A stretch of 64,000 nucleotides of DNA, taken from NCBI GenBank assembly GCA_944548615.1, contig OX155957.1, forward strand, positions 20,545,329-20,609,328, in the 5' to 3' direction. The notes beneath the pieces are model-generated. The model made no database searches. It worked only from the letters and a program-made list of their open reading frames with translations, and was not told the DNA's origin. Shown piece by piece: positions 11,901 through 22,486 of the stretch (position 1 is the stretch's first letter; every line of letters begins with the position of its first letter). The DNA comes from Micropterix aruncella. Its lineage: Eukaryota > Arthropoda > Insecta > Lepidoptera > Micropterigidae. A program made the position numbers and the translations under genes.

Positions 11901-14900
11901 TAGCTTGTTGGTGAAAATTAAAGACGGAAATTCCCGTCGAATATAATTCGTTTCTTTACTTCGTCGATTTAAAATAAATGAATTGTCAATGTAAAAAGAA
12001 TACGCCGCATTTATTGACCATCAATTTTATAATGATATTGATGTCGACTCTATTAACTGCTACTAGTATGTATTATGGTTGGGTATTAATAGGTGACAGT
12101 GGTGCTAAAATGAAGACTGAGGTTGGGGAATATATCGATGGGCGTTATATGTTTAGTTTCTAGATATATTAAAGATACATGAATAATATTCTTACCCATC
12201 AAATAGCAGGTCGTGAAAGCCCCAGCGCCTATGATTCCTCCAATGAACGTGACAGCAAGATACATTTCGTAAGATACAGAATAAGCTCTCACTATCAGTA
12301 TCAATGCAGTGTTGATGGCGTTTACTATAAGAACGATCTTTCTGCCGAATTTGTCCGATAAGATCCCCGTGATCGGAAGAATGATAAAGTATGCCAGGTT
12401 TGAAATCGTGCCAATAAGAGAGCTCTTCCACTCCTGGCATGGCATGTTAAACTAAAAGATAAAGAAATCACAGTATCACAAAATGCCTATTGTCACCTTA
12501 TTCCTAGGTTAGACCTCCAATTAGATTATTACTACATTGTGAGGCTGTGCGATGTAACAGCTGGCGCACCCAGACAGGCACCCAGTGAATTGGGGGGGGG
12601 GGGGGGGGGGGGGGTAGGGGGGGGGGGGTGGTTAGAAAAGATATAAGGTTTTTGCATTAGTAGAGTACATTCTAAACACAACAGTGACAAGAAGGGTGAG
12701 GGCAAGAAACGATTTAATTTCATTTTTATATATTTATATGATTTTTTGAAGATTTTATTCAAACCAAAATAACAATAAAATGAACCAAACAGGTACAACT
12801 ATAGTTGCCAAATACAGCGGGCGAGCCCGTCACCTCAGGAAGTTTTAACGATTAGTCGTTCTGTCTCCCGAAGTGAGCGCAGAAGACTTGGACAAAAGCA
12901 GTCCACCATCAAGCTCCGCCACAAGCTCGTAAGAGGCCATCGCCTTAACCGCGAGATAGCCAGGAGTGTTACCTAGCGGGCTTACACTCACGCCCTTACT
13001 TCCAATTACGGCCAGATTACTCCAGTCCCTCGATTGGTCCTTAGTATATACTAAGATAGTATATAGTAGTATAGAATAAGATATACTTCTATTAATCCAT
13101 AAAAGATAGTATATTATGATGTAGAGTCACTGGGCACACCATGTTGAACGGTTGACCTTAGCATATTACATACGTCAGGAAACAGAGCGGGAATGAAATC
13201 ATGAGACACATTATATAGTTCAAGTAACATATCCCAGTATTTACCCTCCATATACTGCTGACAAACTCAATCGTTCTTAGAAATATATAGTTTGTACTCA
13301 CACGGCGTATGCACATTTCTAGACATGTCTCCCTGAAGTGAGCGCAGAATACTTGGACAAAAACAGTCCACAGTCAAGCTCCGCCACATGCCCATAAGAG
13401 GCCAACGCCTTAACCGCGAGATAGCCAGGAGTGTTACCTAGCGGGCTTACACTCACGCCCTTACTTCCAATTACGGCCAGATTACTCCAGTACCTCGATT
13501 GGTCCTTAGTATATACTAAGATAGTATATAGTAGTATAGAATAAGATATACTTCTATTAATCCATAAAAGATAGTATATTATGATGTAGAGTCACTGGGC
13601 ACACCATGTTGAACGGTTGACCTTAGCATATTACATACGTCAGGAAACAGAGCGGGAATGAAATCATGAGACACATTATATAGTTCAAGTAACATATCCC
13701 AGTATTTACCCTCCATATACTGCTGACAAACTCAATCGTTCTTAGAAATATATAGTTTGTACTCACACGGCGTATGCGCATTTCTAGACATGTCTCCCTG
13801 AAGTGAGCGCAGAATACTTGGACAAAAACAGTCCACAGTCAAGCTCCGCCACATGCCCATAAGAGGCCAACGCCTTAACCGCGAGATAGCCAGGAGTGTT
13901 ACCCAGCGGGCTTACACTCACGCCCTTACTTCCAATTACGACCAGATTACTCCAGTCCCTCGATTGGTTCCGAGTTCGAGGTCGCTTGCGCGGTCCTCTC
14001 CTTTACTAAGCTGTTAAACGGTGTGTATCGAATCTATCGCGGACCACGGCATCCTTTGCCCGGCTGTTCACCCAGGATCGGATAGTCGATGGTCGTTTCA
14101 AGAGCAGTCGCCGTAAGGTCCGCGACCACCCCCGCTCTATAGGAAACAGTACTGCTTCCAGACTCCCCCGACTGGTAGTCAGAGTGCACAGTCTATTGGC
14201 TTACGCCGCACGGTGCGCAGATCGTCCAGGAGCGTCAGAAGGGTGATTCCTAAGGGAAACTAACCACAGGGTCAGAGTCCTACCCAGGCTCGCACTTCAT
14301 GCGTGGAGGCCGTCGGATAGGTGTTGACCCGTGAGTGTGACCAACCCTGAACAGAATGGGTCTTCGTGGCCAACTCAGCAAGGGCCCATTAACTGCCGAT
14401 AACTCTTGATACGAACAGTCATGACTCACCTCATACACCATAGAATTCGTCTCCCCGTAGATATATTCGTCGCAGGCTATGGTCCTATTCCTGTCGAATG
14501 AGGCGTTGCTGCAGGAATCGGCTGTCGACGAAGAAGCGATCGGTGCATATCTTGTGCATTTGTCTCCCTTGGGTATGGCTAGTTCTACCCAATCAGCTTC
14601 ATATGATGACAGCGACGCATTCCCTTCACACTCGGGTATATGACATCTATAAAGAGACAAAATATGAGTATTTATTTAGATTTATCGACGGTATTCTACT
14701 GCGTAAGATAGGACAAGCTAGATAGGACAATCTAGAAAATCGAGTTTCTAAAAGAACATCCTGGATCTGCTGGTTTTAAATTATTATTGTAGGTCTGAAG
14801 CAGAGTCTTAGAATCTCAAGTCAGCGTTCCAATTCCTCAGTCCTAAAGCTGCAGAGATACGGCCTGCATAAACCATGACTTGACAATTTGGTTGTTTTAA

Positions 14901-16188
14901 ATTTGTGTTGTGGGATCTCAATCAGAGACTTTGTCATTAAAATCAGAGTTCCAACTCCTCAGTCCTGATGCAGCAGTGATACGGCCTGCCTATATCATGA
15001 ACCTGACGATCTGCTAATTTGAAATTAGATAAGTAGGCCGAAGGAAACGACTGCAGCTATTGCACTTAACATGAACATTAGCAAACTACTGTAAATCAAA
15101 ATGTTCAAAATAAAATATAACAAAGGTTATTAAAACACTTTTTTAATGGTAAATGCTTTCATTGTACATTCAATCATGTATCAACAACTAGAAAATAATG
15201 ATTGGTAACAAATCTAGGGTCTTGATCAGACCACAATAAAATCGTTTAGGTCATTTAGTAGAAAACTTTCGTTCATAGATATGACCTAATATGCTTCCAA
15301 GCTGCAACAAAACAAAGTTTTCTAGCAAATACGACACGATTTTTCTAAGCTTAAGTTTCTTTCTTTCTTCTTTTCTAAGCATTTTTCACGCGTGACGATT
15401 GGTGTCGACTTTCTTTCACCTCATGCCTTGATCACACGCAGCGAGTAGAGCGGCGAGACAGCAAATTGGTACCCAGCCGAGACAGTAGGGTGGGCGAGTA
15501 GGTGTTAACACTCATTTTGCTTCCCGGCGAGTCATTTCAGTTTATTAGTTAAATTCTCAAAAAGAACTACGGCGAAATTCGGCAACAACAACAGACGACT
15601 TGCGGACCCCAGCGCGAGCGACTAGCGAGTGGCGCTCGGCATAGGTACATACCTGCCGAGTGGGTGAGCGAGACAGAGCGAGGTAGACTGGGGAGCGCGG
15701 GGGTGGGCACTCGGCCTAGTAAACAAAACGAGGTCCGAGTGACTGTATTGCCATTTTGCTCGGCCGAGTACTCGGCCGAGCACTCGTCAGAGGGTACATA
15801 CCAACCGAGCACTCGGCTGAGAACACTCTCTCGCCACCCAAGCATCGGCAACGTGTGTAGGGATATTGCGCTATGTGTTGTCAAGCATTACCAAAGGCTA
15901 AAGTTAAATTTCATGTCGATAACTATTCGTCGTTTTCGCCCATCACCGTTTGAGATAGTAGTTATTCTAGGAAGTATTTTTGTCAGTGTTGGTATATAAT
16001 ATTAAAACATAGATAACTCACCTGTATGCAATATCTCTTGCTGTGAAGATATACTCGTATGTCGGAAATACAGAGAAGATTCCAGGGAGTATAAGGAGAA
16101 ACATTGTAAACAGTTGGTATCTGCCAGCCTGACCGATCCCTTTGTAAACACTATCCAAATCAATATCTTGATTCATCGTGCTGCTCAT
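5792..16188 (-). CDS. Transporter gene 2: complete organic cation/carnitine-type MFS transporter (six exons)
   Basis: Six exons on the minus strand: 16188-16022, 14646-14430, 12451-12196, 10555-9920, 7868-7687 and 5935-5792. They sum to 1602 bases, an unbroken 533-residue frame plus stop. All five introns start with GT and end with AG, and the phases fit (2, 0, 1, 1, 0). Visible features are an N-terminal acidic DIDLD motif and first helix (about residues 18-45); a large cysteine-rich extracellular loop with NAS, NAS and NRT glycosylation sites (57-128); the MFS signature GILSDKFGRK (157-166); the SLC22 motif PESIRW (273-278) after DWRT; a cytoplasmic loop; a second MFS-like loop GMNRIGRK; TVELYPTEIRHSGM in exon 5; and a C-terminal PETLGKTLPDTVEDAD. 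SLC22-type carriers act in the plasma membrane on organic cations, carnitine or related zwitterions; the substrate is not deducible here. The length matches the family, and no exon carries a stop or frameshift. Confidence 0.92.
6250..6650. repeat. Dispersed repeat family G1, copy 2 (gene 2 intron 5)
   Basis: Starts AAATCGGCTGTGTTACCCCA and shares the ordered blocks ACTTTCCGG, GTGACGCTTGTATA and GAGATATTCCAACCAAA with the copies at 2640 and 8654. The copy is truncated at its distal side. Noncoding. Confidence 0.6.
7687..7868 (-). CDS. Gene 2 exon 5
   Basis: 182 bases, acceptor TTTTTTTCAG, donor GTAAGT. It encodes YPWIHLVMMLLGKMFIS, the VYTYTVELYPTEIRHSG block and ARVGAICAPQTPLL. GK-FIS and ELYPT-R are hallmark residues of helices 10-11 in this family. 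The exon has the same length as gene 3 exon 5. Confidence 0.92.
8654..9150. repeat. Dispersed repeat family G1, copy 3 (gene 2 intron 4)
   Basis: The fullest plus-strand copy: ATCGGTTGTGTCACCCCAAT, ACTTTCCGGGCAAGTAG, two long C tracts, then the distal block with GATGCCTGCATGCCAAATTT, GCTCAATCGG and GAAGAATACACACAGATAC. Noncoding. Confidence 0.65.
9238..9829. repeat. Dispersed 0.6-kb repeat with inverted ends, copy 1
   Basis: Nearly the same sequence recurs at 45109-45722. Both copies start AAGCTATTGCATAGCTTTTA and end near GCTATGCAATAGCTTTACC, so CTATTGCATAG and CTATGCAATAG form inverted ends, followed by CCGAGTGCCACACGTATTTT. It has no coding capacity; a MITE is possible. No target duplication could be fixed. 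Confidence 0.65.
9920..10555 (-). CDS. Gene 2 exon 4 (central membrane domain)
   Basis: 636 bases, acceptor TTCTTCCAACAG, donor GTAAGT. It opens with a split codon giving ACELFAKEYR and contains LPDWRT, the motif PESIRW, a charged cytoplasmic loop (about 60 residues), VYYGATINS, IEIPGY and GRKWSLLIG. It covers roughly membrane helices 4-9. Confidence 0.93.
11572..11846 (+). mobile_element. tRNA-derived SINE, plus-strand copy
   Basis: The head GGCCCGGTGGCATAGTGG contains an A box and GGGTTCGATTC is a B box. The two ends of the head can pair as a 7-bp acceptor-like stem (GGCCCGG with CTGGGTC). An unrelated body of about 180 bases and an (ACAA)n-like tail follow. Same family as 2351-2607. It lies in gene 2 intron 3, opposite to the gene. 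Confidence 0.82.
12196..12451 (-). CDS. Gene 2 exon 3 (MFS signature)
   Basis: 256 bases, acceptor TTATCTTTTAG, donor GTAAGA. It encodes FNMPCQEWKSSL, a helix, the MFS signature GILSDKFGRK, then helices with YEMY and GAGAFTTCYLM. It is the same length as gene 3 exon 3 and ends on the same split codon. Confidence 0.93.
12820..14420. repeat. Composite dispersed repeat with 465-bp tandem duplication (gene 2 intron 2)
   Basis: A unit beginning GTCTCCCGAAGTGAGCGCAG at 12863 recurs at 13327 and 13792, giving about 2.3 near-identical tandem copies with a 465-bp period. It includes a stretch (TAGAGTCACTGGGCACACC, CATATTACATACGTCAGG) also found beside the LINE fragment at 44520-44650. The right part, 13960-14400, is a separate repeat block (ATCCTTTGCCCGGCTG, CCCCCGCTCTATAGGAAACA, GCCGCACGGTGCGCA) shared with 46190-46620 and, more diverged, 60150-61000. 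Noncoding. Confidence 0.8.
14430..14646 (-). CDS. Gene 2 exon 2 (extracellular loop)
   Basis: 217 bases, acceptor CTTTATAG, donor GTGAGT. It encodes the large first extracellular loop, starting CHIPECEG, with five cysteines and three N-glycosylation sequons, ending EYIYGETNSMVYE. A dispersed repeat ends only a few tens of bases beyond the donor site. Confidence 0.9.
15400..15850. repeat. GC-rich, palindrome-rich segment in gene 2 intron 1
   Basis: GC-rich island in AT-rich DNA with many CTCGGC/GCCGAG words, including the palindrome CTCGGCCGAGTACTCGGCCG at 15759-15778. Imperfect inverted ends (ACACGCAGCGAG... near 15435 and ...GGCAACGTGTGT near 15850) suggest a MITE or a hAT-like remnant. The open frames across it are compositional. 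Confidence 0.4.
16022..16188 (-). CDS. Gene 2 exon 1 (start)
   Basis: ATG at 16188-16186, reading MSSTMNQDIDLDSVYKGIG, a first helix, and YEYIFTARDIAY before the donor GTGAGT. A second in-frame ATG lies four codons in (16176-16174). The upstream ATG is preferred because gene 1 starts at nearly the same distance from DIDLD. Confidence 0.88.
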
Positions 16189-16852
16189 GTTTTATATGAA
16201 GAGACTGAAACGAATTTACAATAGAATCAGTCAAGTGCGTGTTTTACTCGCGCGATGAGCGTTCCGTGCCTTATTAAAAAAGCTGTTATTACTATGTAAC
16301 ACGCCCATAGATTAGAATGGAGCTCAAGCAGTAAGTCGTAGGCATAGACATTTATGACATTCACAATTTTCAGTTGATTAAATTTAATATCATTAAAGAC
16401 AAAAAAATATATTATATAAACTATATTATATAAACTATGTCATCATGTACAATCAAGTAAATATGTACATACCTAGACTTAATTACATATGTCGTAATGA
16501 GGAAATTTTAAATTTTTGTAGGTACTTAGGTAGGTACGTAGTATTTTTAAATATAATTTAATAATAGGATATACCTATTCAATAAAAATGTTACATAGGC
16601 CAGGATCATTATAAGTATACCTAATCCTTTTAACATATGGATATATCAAAACAAATAACAAAAAAAAAATAGTAACAAAAAGTCACGAATAATCCAAGAT
16701 CAATCCATAAGACAATCTTTAGCTTGCCGAATATATGCACATACAAAAGTAGAGCTCGCTGCCCTGGAACAAGTCCTGGCACTTAGTTGGGCGGCAGCAG
16801 TACACATAGGCTAATGGTCATATCGGCCGTATATTTTTTTTGATGTAAATAC

Positions 16853-17679
16853 TCTATACTAATATTATAAAGAGGTTCTATACTATTACTAATAATTACT
16901 AATATTATAAAGAGGTTCTATACTTTTTTGTGGACCAATAAATAAATAAATTAATAAATAAATAAATAAATTACGTTGTAGGAAGTAATCTATGGATCTA
17001 CTGAGCCGATTTTGAAAATTCTTTTACCAATAGAAAGCCACGTTATTTGTGAGTGTCATAGGCTATATATTAATCCGAAAAATAAAAAGACTTTTTCGTA
17101 GTAGTCGGATTTGCAAAGTAAGTCTGAGAATAAGCGGTCGAACGAAAATGTTTCTAACTAACGCTGCCGTAACGATGAAAGATATATGATTAAGTTCTAG
17201 AGAAAAGTTGTTGAGCTTGATAATGCCTACAATAGGTCAGCGACAGCATATGTCTAACTTTTATATTTAAGTCACAAAAAGTAGTATTTCATATTTAAAA
17301 AAAAATTAAATCGTTAGGTCATGTTTATTGGTCATATTATCAACAATTATGAATTCTTATCAAAATAAGTAAATTTATCGTTTCAAGTGTTTAAAAGAAA
17401 AGACTTTTCCCTTTTACTGCATATAATTTCCCTTTTACTGCATAAATAGTTAAAGAGATAAAACGCTCACAAATAAGACACTCACAAGAAGACACTCAGA
17501 AACAACGGTATTATAGTCAAATTGGCATACAAATACATACATACATATAGTATAAATATAACCCTTCTTTTGGCAGCCAGGAAATAAATCATAGCACTCA
17601 GTACTAACCGAACCACACTCATAATTTCGTCATAGGTAAAAAGTTTTACCGCCCAACGAAGTGGGCACGAATCAGCTAG
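16853..17679 (+). mobile_element. Non-autonomous Helitron, copy 1
   Basis: The 5' end is TCTATACTAATATTATAAAG. The 3' end is a GCCCAACGAAGTGGGC hairpin followed about 10 bases later by the terminal CTAG. This is the classic Helitron layout (5' TC, 3' hairpin, CTRR) without coding sequence. The 5' part is locally rearranged, with a repeated AATATTATAAAGAGGTTC and an AAAT-rich insertion. Same family as 21755-22486 and 43827-44514. Confidence 0.8.
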
Positions 17680-18109
17680 GTGTAAAGAAATATAAATTGT
17701 TGTGATTATTTGTAAGCGACATATGATTTGTAAAGGTGTTAATAAAGTTGAAAAATAAAACATAATAAATCAAGGAATTAATTACTTAGGTATGTATCAT
17801 TTGAAGAAATGAATCATTTGAAGAAAATAATGAAAAGTCCAAATATATCCTCAAAAATTTCAATATATATTATCTTTAAACGAAAATATCCAAGCACTGG
17901 AAGATATTTTTGGGAAAGGTGCTATTTTATACAATGATCCGTTTACATAGGTATCATTAGTGGCGTACCAAAAAGCTTTGCAAACCTAATGCTCAAAAAA
18001 GTATGTTTAGAACATTTTTTCAACCACTGGAGCAACACGCCAGGGTTGAATCATTCCAAAGCTTATGACATCACACCATCCCGCATCGAAATCGCTTTTT
18101 AATTAACTA

Positions 18110-18960
18110 TGTAATGGAATCTAAGGTAACTAATTTAACCATCTTCCAAGGATCGTAGCATCATGAAAATTGGCAGCTGTATGCAGTTCTGATGACAATA
18201 CAATAATATGGTACTGTCGAACTGATCTGATGATAGAGTCGGAAGATATGAACTGGAACTTCATGATGGAACATCGTATTATAGCTGTGTTTGGACTTGT
18301 TAGAAAAGTCTTGGAATGACCTTGACCACGATTAGGTTTCAAGGTCTGATGATGAAGTCGGAAGATAGGCACTGGCATTCCATGGTGGAATATCGTATCA
18401 TAGCCGTGTTTAGACTTGTTAGGAAGGTCTTGTAATGAACTTTGACCACTATTAAGTTTCAAGGTCTGGTGATGAAGCTGGAAGACAGGAACTGGCATTC
18501 CATGATGGAATATCGTATCATAGTTGTGTTTGCACTTGTGAGAAAGGTCACGTAATGGACTTTGAACACGATCAGGTTTCAAGGTTATAACAAACCTATT
18601 ATATATTGACTTGTAAATATTGAGTGTAAATAGTGTAAATATTGACATAGGCGCCTGTATAAAATGTATGTAGACCTGTACATGGAGAGTGTAAATAGAA
18701 TAATATTAATATATCTATATACGAATATACGATGTATATTCGTATATAGATAGTATATTCGTATATATTCGTAGTAGTTTGTTAAATATCCCATCCAAGC
18801 CAAGGTGAGAAACGTGCCGAGGACTGAATAGCATGAGGGTGGTTAATAATATCATGTCGCTAGCGTCACTTCAGGGAAGCGGTTTTTTGGTTTATACGTG
18901 CATTTATAAAAGCGTGTTTTAGTGTTTTTTTTAAACTATTAATTTATTATTATAAGCCAA
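18110..18960 (-). repeat. Dispersed element carrying a 120-bp minisatellite
   Basis: Contains about three tandem units of 120 bp (for example GGCATTCCATGG at 18374 and GGCATTCCATGATGG at 18494). On the minus strand they read as an open 39-40 residue repeat (HHGMPVP, LHHQTLK). The flanks of the array, from GGAATCTAAGGTAACTAATT near 18115 to GCATTTATAAAAGCGTGTTT near 18905, match the piggyBac-like element at 61487-62334 in reverse orientation. The open frame is probably a by-product of a 3n-length satellite rather than a gene. Confidence 0.6.
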
Positions 18961-19036
18961 TTATTTGCTTGCGGCAAATTATTGACGTACTCCGTAAAAG
19001 CAACCGTAGTTGAAAAAGCCTTATCATCTTGCACTT

Positions 19037-19290
19037 GACAATACGAGCTCTCATACGGCCAGACGTCTGAATGAATCTATGAAGGCGAAAAAAACATAGA
19101 ACTCATACCATCGTCTATACAGTCCCGACTTGGCACCTTCTTGTCCCCAAAAAATAGGAACCAACTATGCGATCAAGGATTTTCATCGCTTGAAGAGGTT
19201 GTCGAAGAACATGACATACATGTTTTAGAGGTCACCGCAGAGGAGTGAAATAAATGATATGCGAATTGTTTATGATAAAATGATATGAAA
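19037..19290 (+). pseudogene. Mariner transposase fragment (C-terminal half)
   Basis: The plus strand reads DNTSSHTARRLNES, one stop, then YSPDLAP. These are the second and third catalytic-aspartate motifs of mariner transposases (usually DN-SSHTA and PYSPDLAP). The two aspartates (19037 and 19127) are 30 codons apart, fewer than the 35 expected, so there is a small deletion. A shifted frame then gives LEEVVEEHD and VTAEE, the C-terminal region. It is an inactive remnant and I could not place its inverted repeats. Confidence 0.8.
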
Positions 19291-19899
19291 ATATGCAAAA
19301 TGTTAATAAAACTTAAAAAAAGTTAATAAATATTAGTAGTATAATGCCGTACATTTTACTTATAACGACATTATATATTAATATATAATTTTAATTCTTA
19401 CTTATAGGGAAATATATAATAAATAAATAATATAACAAGCAAATTGCATATGACTATAACTTCGATCATGTGATCAAAGGTGTAGGCACTTTCTTGAGGT
19501 AGAATAGGAATTACATATTTTCAATTTTGACTAATGGGCTATGTGCGGGCACACAGTTCTATAAATACCTATGCCAAATTTAATGTTGATAGCTTTAAAA
19601 CTGGACGAGATAATATACAGTGCTATATAGATTGACAGACAATCTGTCAATTGACAGTTGACAATTGACAGAGAGCCCTAATTATATATTTAAAAAATAT
19701 TGTTTATAAGAATCGGAACAAAAATTAAAAGTAAGTAACATTACAATAATAAAATTTATAAAAAACATGTTTGACATAATTTTGAGACATTTTAATTATA
19801 TCTATAAATAAGGGCTCAAATAATATTTTTAAATAATAATATTTGAAATCTCTATGGAACTGCTCATAGCCACTCGACTGATGGAGCACATCCAAGCTG

Positions 19900-20380
19900 T
19901 TAAAAATGTTCAGCGATAAAAATCGGTGATCTGCGAACATATATTGGATAGCGGAACTAACCACAGGGCGCAGTTTCAAAATCCCATTGTGCTATCCAAA
20001 GAACAATTCTACTTTCCTCGAATGAATCGGGAAGCCATTGAAATAAGAAGAACCCCAAACTTCAAAAGAGACGACGGTTACACACTCTCTATTACGTGGA
20101 CCTCTCTTCTTGAAATGTTCTCAATTCCCAACGCCGAGCGCAAGGACGTGACGCAAGATACGGCGAGTGCTGTGTGCACGGAGGATTTTCTAAATTCCCG
20201 CGCGCCGAACCTACGTTATAATCTACGAAGTAATAGCAACAGTTTGTCGCCTACCCGCAGATGAGGAATGGCAGCACTTCAGTCTACCCAACATCGCCGA
20301 AACGTCGGGTGTTAGAACTTCACGGGGTAGATTCGTTTTAATCTTATTTATATTGTCAAACAGCCGCGATAGTATACGAT
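19900..20380 (+). pseudogene. Penelope-like retroelement, C-terminal fragment
   Basis: The open frame 19926-20264 contains RAQFQNPIVLSKEQFYFPRM, NREAIEIRRTPNFKRDDGYT and LS-TW. These resemble the segment following the GIY-YIG region in Penelope-like reverse transcriptases, and the frame ends LRYNLRSNSNSLSPTRR. Downstream, 20265-20380 is a noncoding 3' end containing CGCCGAAACGTCGGGTG, shared with a second copy at 21060-21250. The reverse transcriptase core is missing. The family call rests on motif recall, not on a search. Confidence 0.6.
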
Positions 20381-21754
20381 TTCATATTATTTAGCTCTTA
20401 TTGTAAGTCATATTGGAGTATCATAATTAAATCTATTGAAGCAAACTTGTTATACTTAATTGAAGTAAATTTAACAACGAAATGTTGTTATTTTCATGTC
20501 ATTTCGATGATAAAATAAATTTCCATTCTTTTTGGATGACATTACCTTTCGGCATCACGAAAAGCATAAATTACCTAATAATATAATCAAACCAAAATTT
20601 TAAACAATAATCTGTCTGGCACTTTTAATCACTGATTTTTCTACGAACTACATTAGGACCTACAAACTTTATTAGGATGTGTAATGAAGATGATCCATTT
20701 TATTCTTACAAGGTTAAGGTGATCAAATTCAAGTCTACTTACATAATAATATTGTGTTTTTGTTGCCACAATTGGCTCTTTCAATCACCCCGATGCCAGA
20801 GCAATAGTCGCCGGCGCGGGCGATTCGAATGATACTTTTCGATTTAATACCGAATTGAATGACAGTAACGACATTTAAATAGATGTCAGGCATTTAGATA
20901 ACACATCAATGAAGTATATAAAAAAACCTCACAACTGTGACGTCTTAACGATATACTCGTACAATATCATATAGATGCATATTAAGTGAAAGACCCCAGC
21001 AATAACGCAACTGAAGACAATGTACTAAAAAATAACTACCAAAAGAAATAAAAAAAATCTACGCAGTGGCAGCAGTGGTATGCGGCCTACCCGCGGAACA
21101 ACGGATTGACAGATCTTTTAGTCTACCCTAGACAACGACGGCTGTAACTTCGCCGAAACGTCGGGTGCTACAAGCTTCGAGCGGTAAATTCGTTTCTATC
21201 CCATTTATAATGTCAAACAACCGCGGTAGTCTTCGATTTCATTTGAAAAATCATTTCCGAATTTGCATTTCTGGCAGTGGTATACGCACTTTATGTCTGT
21301 AGGTGTCACTCTACGTCCAGTGAAATGGTTTAACTGTTATAACAGTACGGGCGCAATGGCGTTACGTATAATCGATAATTCGACAATATGGGGCTTTCTT
21401 CAATAAACATTGCGTAATACACAGATTTACAAGAGCAACACAATTCGTTAGGCGAATTATAAAGACCATTACGGCTGCTAAAATAATTTTTCTCTCCCCA
21501 CTTTTAATATTGTAAATTTAGCTAAAATACACTTATGCATGATTATGTACGTTTCGTCAAAATGTCTGTTACTTTACTGTCATCACCGTCGCCTCCTTTT
21601 TGAATTCGAATTAATTTCAAAAATGTATAACTAATTTCGTAATAATTTTTGTGCATTTACACAATTCAATTGTATTTTAAGCCCTCACAGAAACTCAATT
21701 GAATCCAATCGAACGTCTCATTGATTACTATTAAATGATGTTTTTAGTTACTTT
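20381..21754. other. Intergenic, with a second Penelope-like 3' end
   Basis: AT-rich DNA. At 21060-21250 a noncoding segment (CCTACCCGCGGAACAACGG, TTCGCCGAAACGTCGGGTGC, TAAATTCGTTTCTATCCCAT) is a diverged copy of the 3' end of the Penelope-like fragment at 20225-20380. I see nothing else. Confidence 0.55.
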
Positions 21755-22486
21755 TCTATACTAATATTATAAAGAGATAAAGTTTGTGAGGTTGTAGGAA
21801 GTAATCTCTGGATCTACTGGACCGATTTTTTACCAATAGAAAGCCACATTATTTATGAGTGTCATAGGCTATATATTAATCCGAAAAATGAAAAGGCTTT
21901 TTCGTGGTAGCAGATTTGCAAAGTAACTCGGAGAAAAAACGGTCGAACGAAAACGTTTCTAACTAACGCTGCTTTAGCGATGAGAGATATATGATTAAGT
22001 TCTAGAGAAGTGCTTGATAGAGCTTGATAATGCCTACAAAAAAGTTATCGACAGCATATGTCTAAACTTTATATTTAAGTCACTAAAAGTAGTTTTTTAT
22101 ATTAAAAAAATAATTTAAATCATTAAGTCATGTTTATTGGTCATATTATCAACAATTATGAATTCATATCAAAATAAGTAAATTTATCGTCTCAAGTGTT
22201 TAAAACAAAAGACTTTTCCCTCTTTCTGCATGAAATTTCACTTTTACTGCATAAATGGTTAAAGAGATAAGACACTCACAAATAAGACACTCACAAGAAG
22301 ACACTCACAAACAACGGTATTATAGTCAAATTGGCATGCAAATACATACATACATATGCAGTAAAAATATAACCCTTCTTTTGGCAGTCAGGAAATAAAT
22401 AGCACTCAGTACTAACCAAACCACACTCATAATTTCATCAAAGTAAAAAGTTTTACCGCCCAACGAAGTGGGCACGGGTTAGCTAG
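21755..22486 (+). mobile_element. Non-autonomous Helitron, copy 2
   Basis: Full-length 732-bp copy: 5' TCTATACTAATATTATAAAG, 3' hairpin GCCCAACGAAGTGGGC, ACGGGTTAGCTAG end, followed by a host T. It is highly similar to 16853-17679 over the body (CCAATAGAAAGCCAC, GTGTCATAGGCTATATATTA). It has no Rep or helicase coding sequence, so it would depend on an autonomous partner. Confidence 0.88.

Noticed and set aside
14280..14430. C-terminal extension of gene 2 exon 2 (SHDCSYQELSAVNG onwards)
   Set aside because: It reads through a consensus donor GTGAGT at 14429-14424 into a dispersed repeat; exon 3 continues the protein in phase.
15567..15884. 105-codon minus-strand frame and its plus-strand counterpart
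   Set aside because: Both lie in the palindrome-rich GC island and reflect base composition; no homology is recognised.
18130..18648. 172-codon frame with two 39-40 residue repeats
   Set aside because: It follows a 120-bp minisatellite in a dispersed repeat; because the period is a multiple of three the frame stays open by construction, and no family match is recognised.
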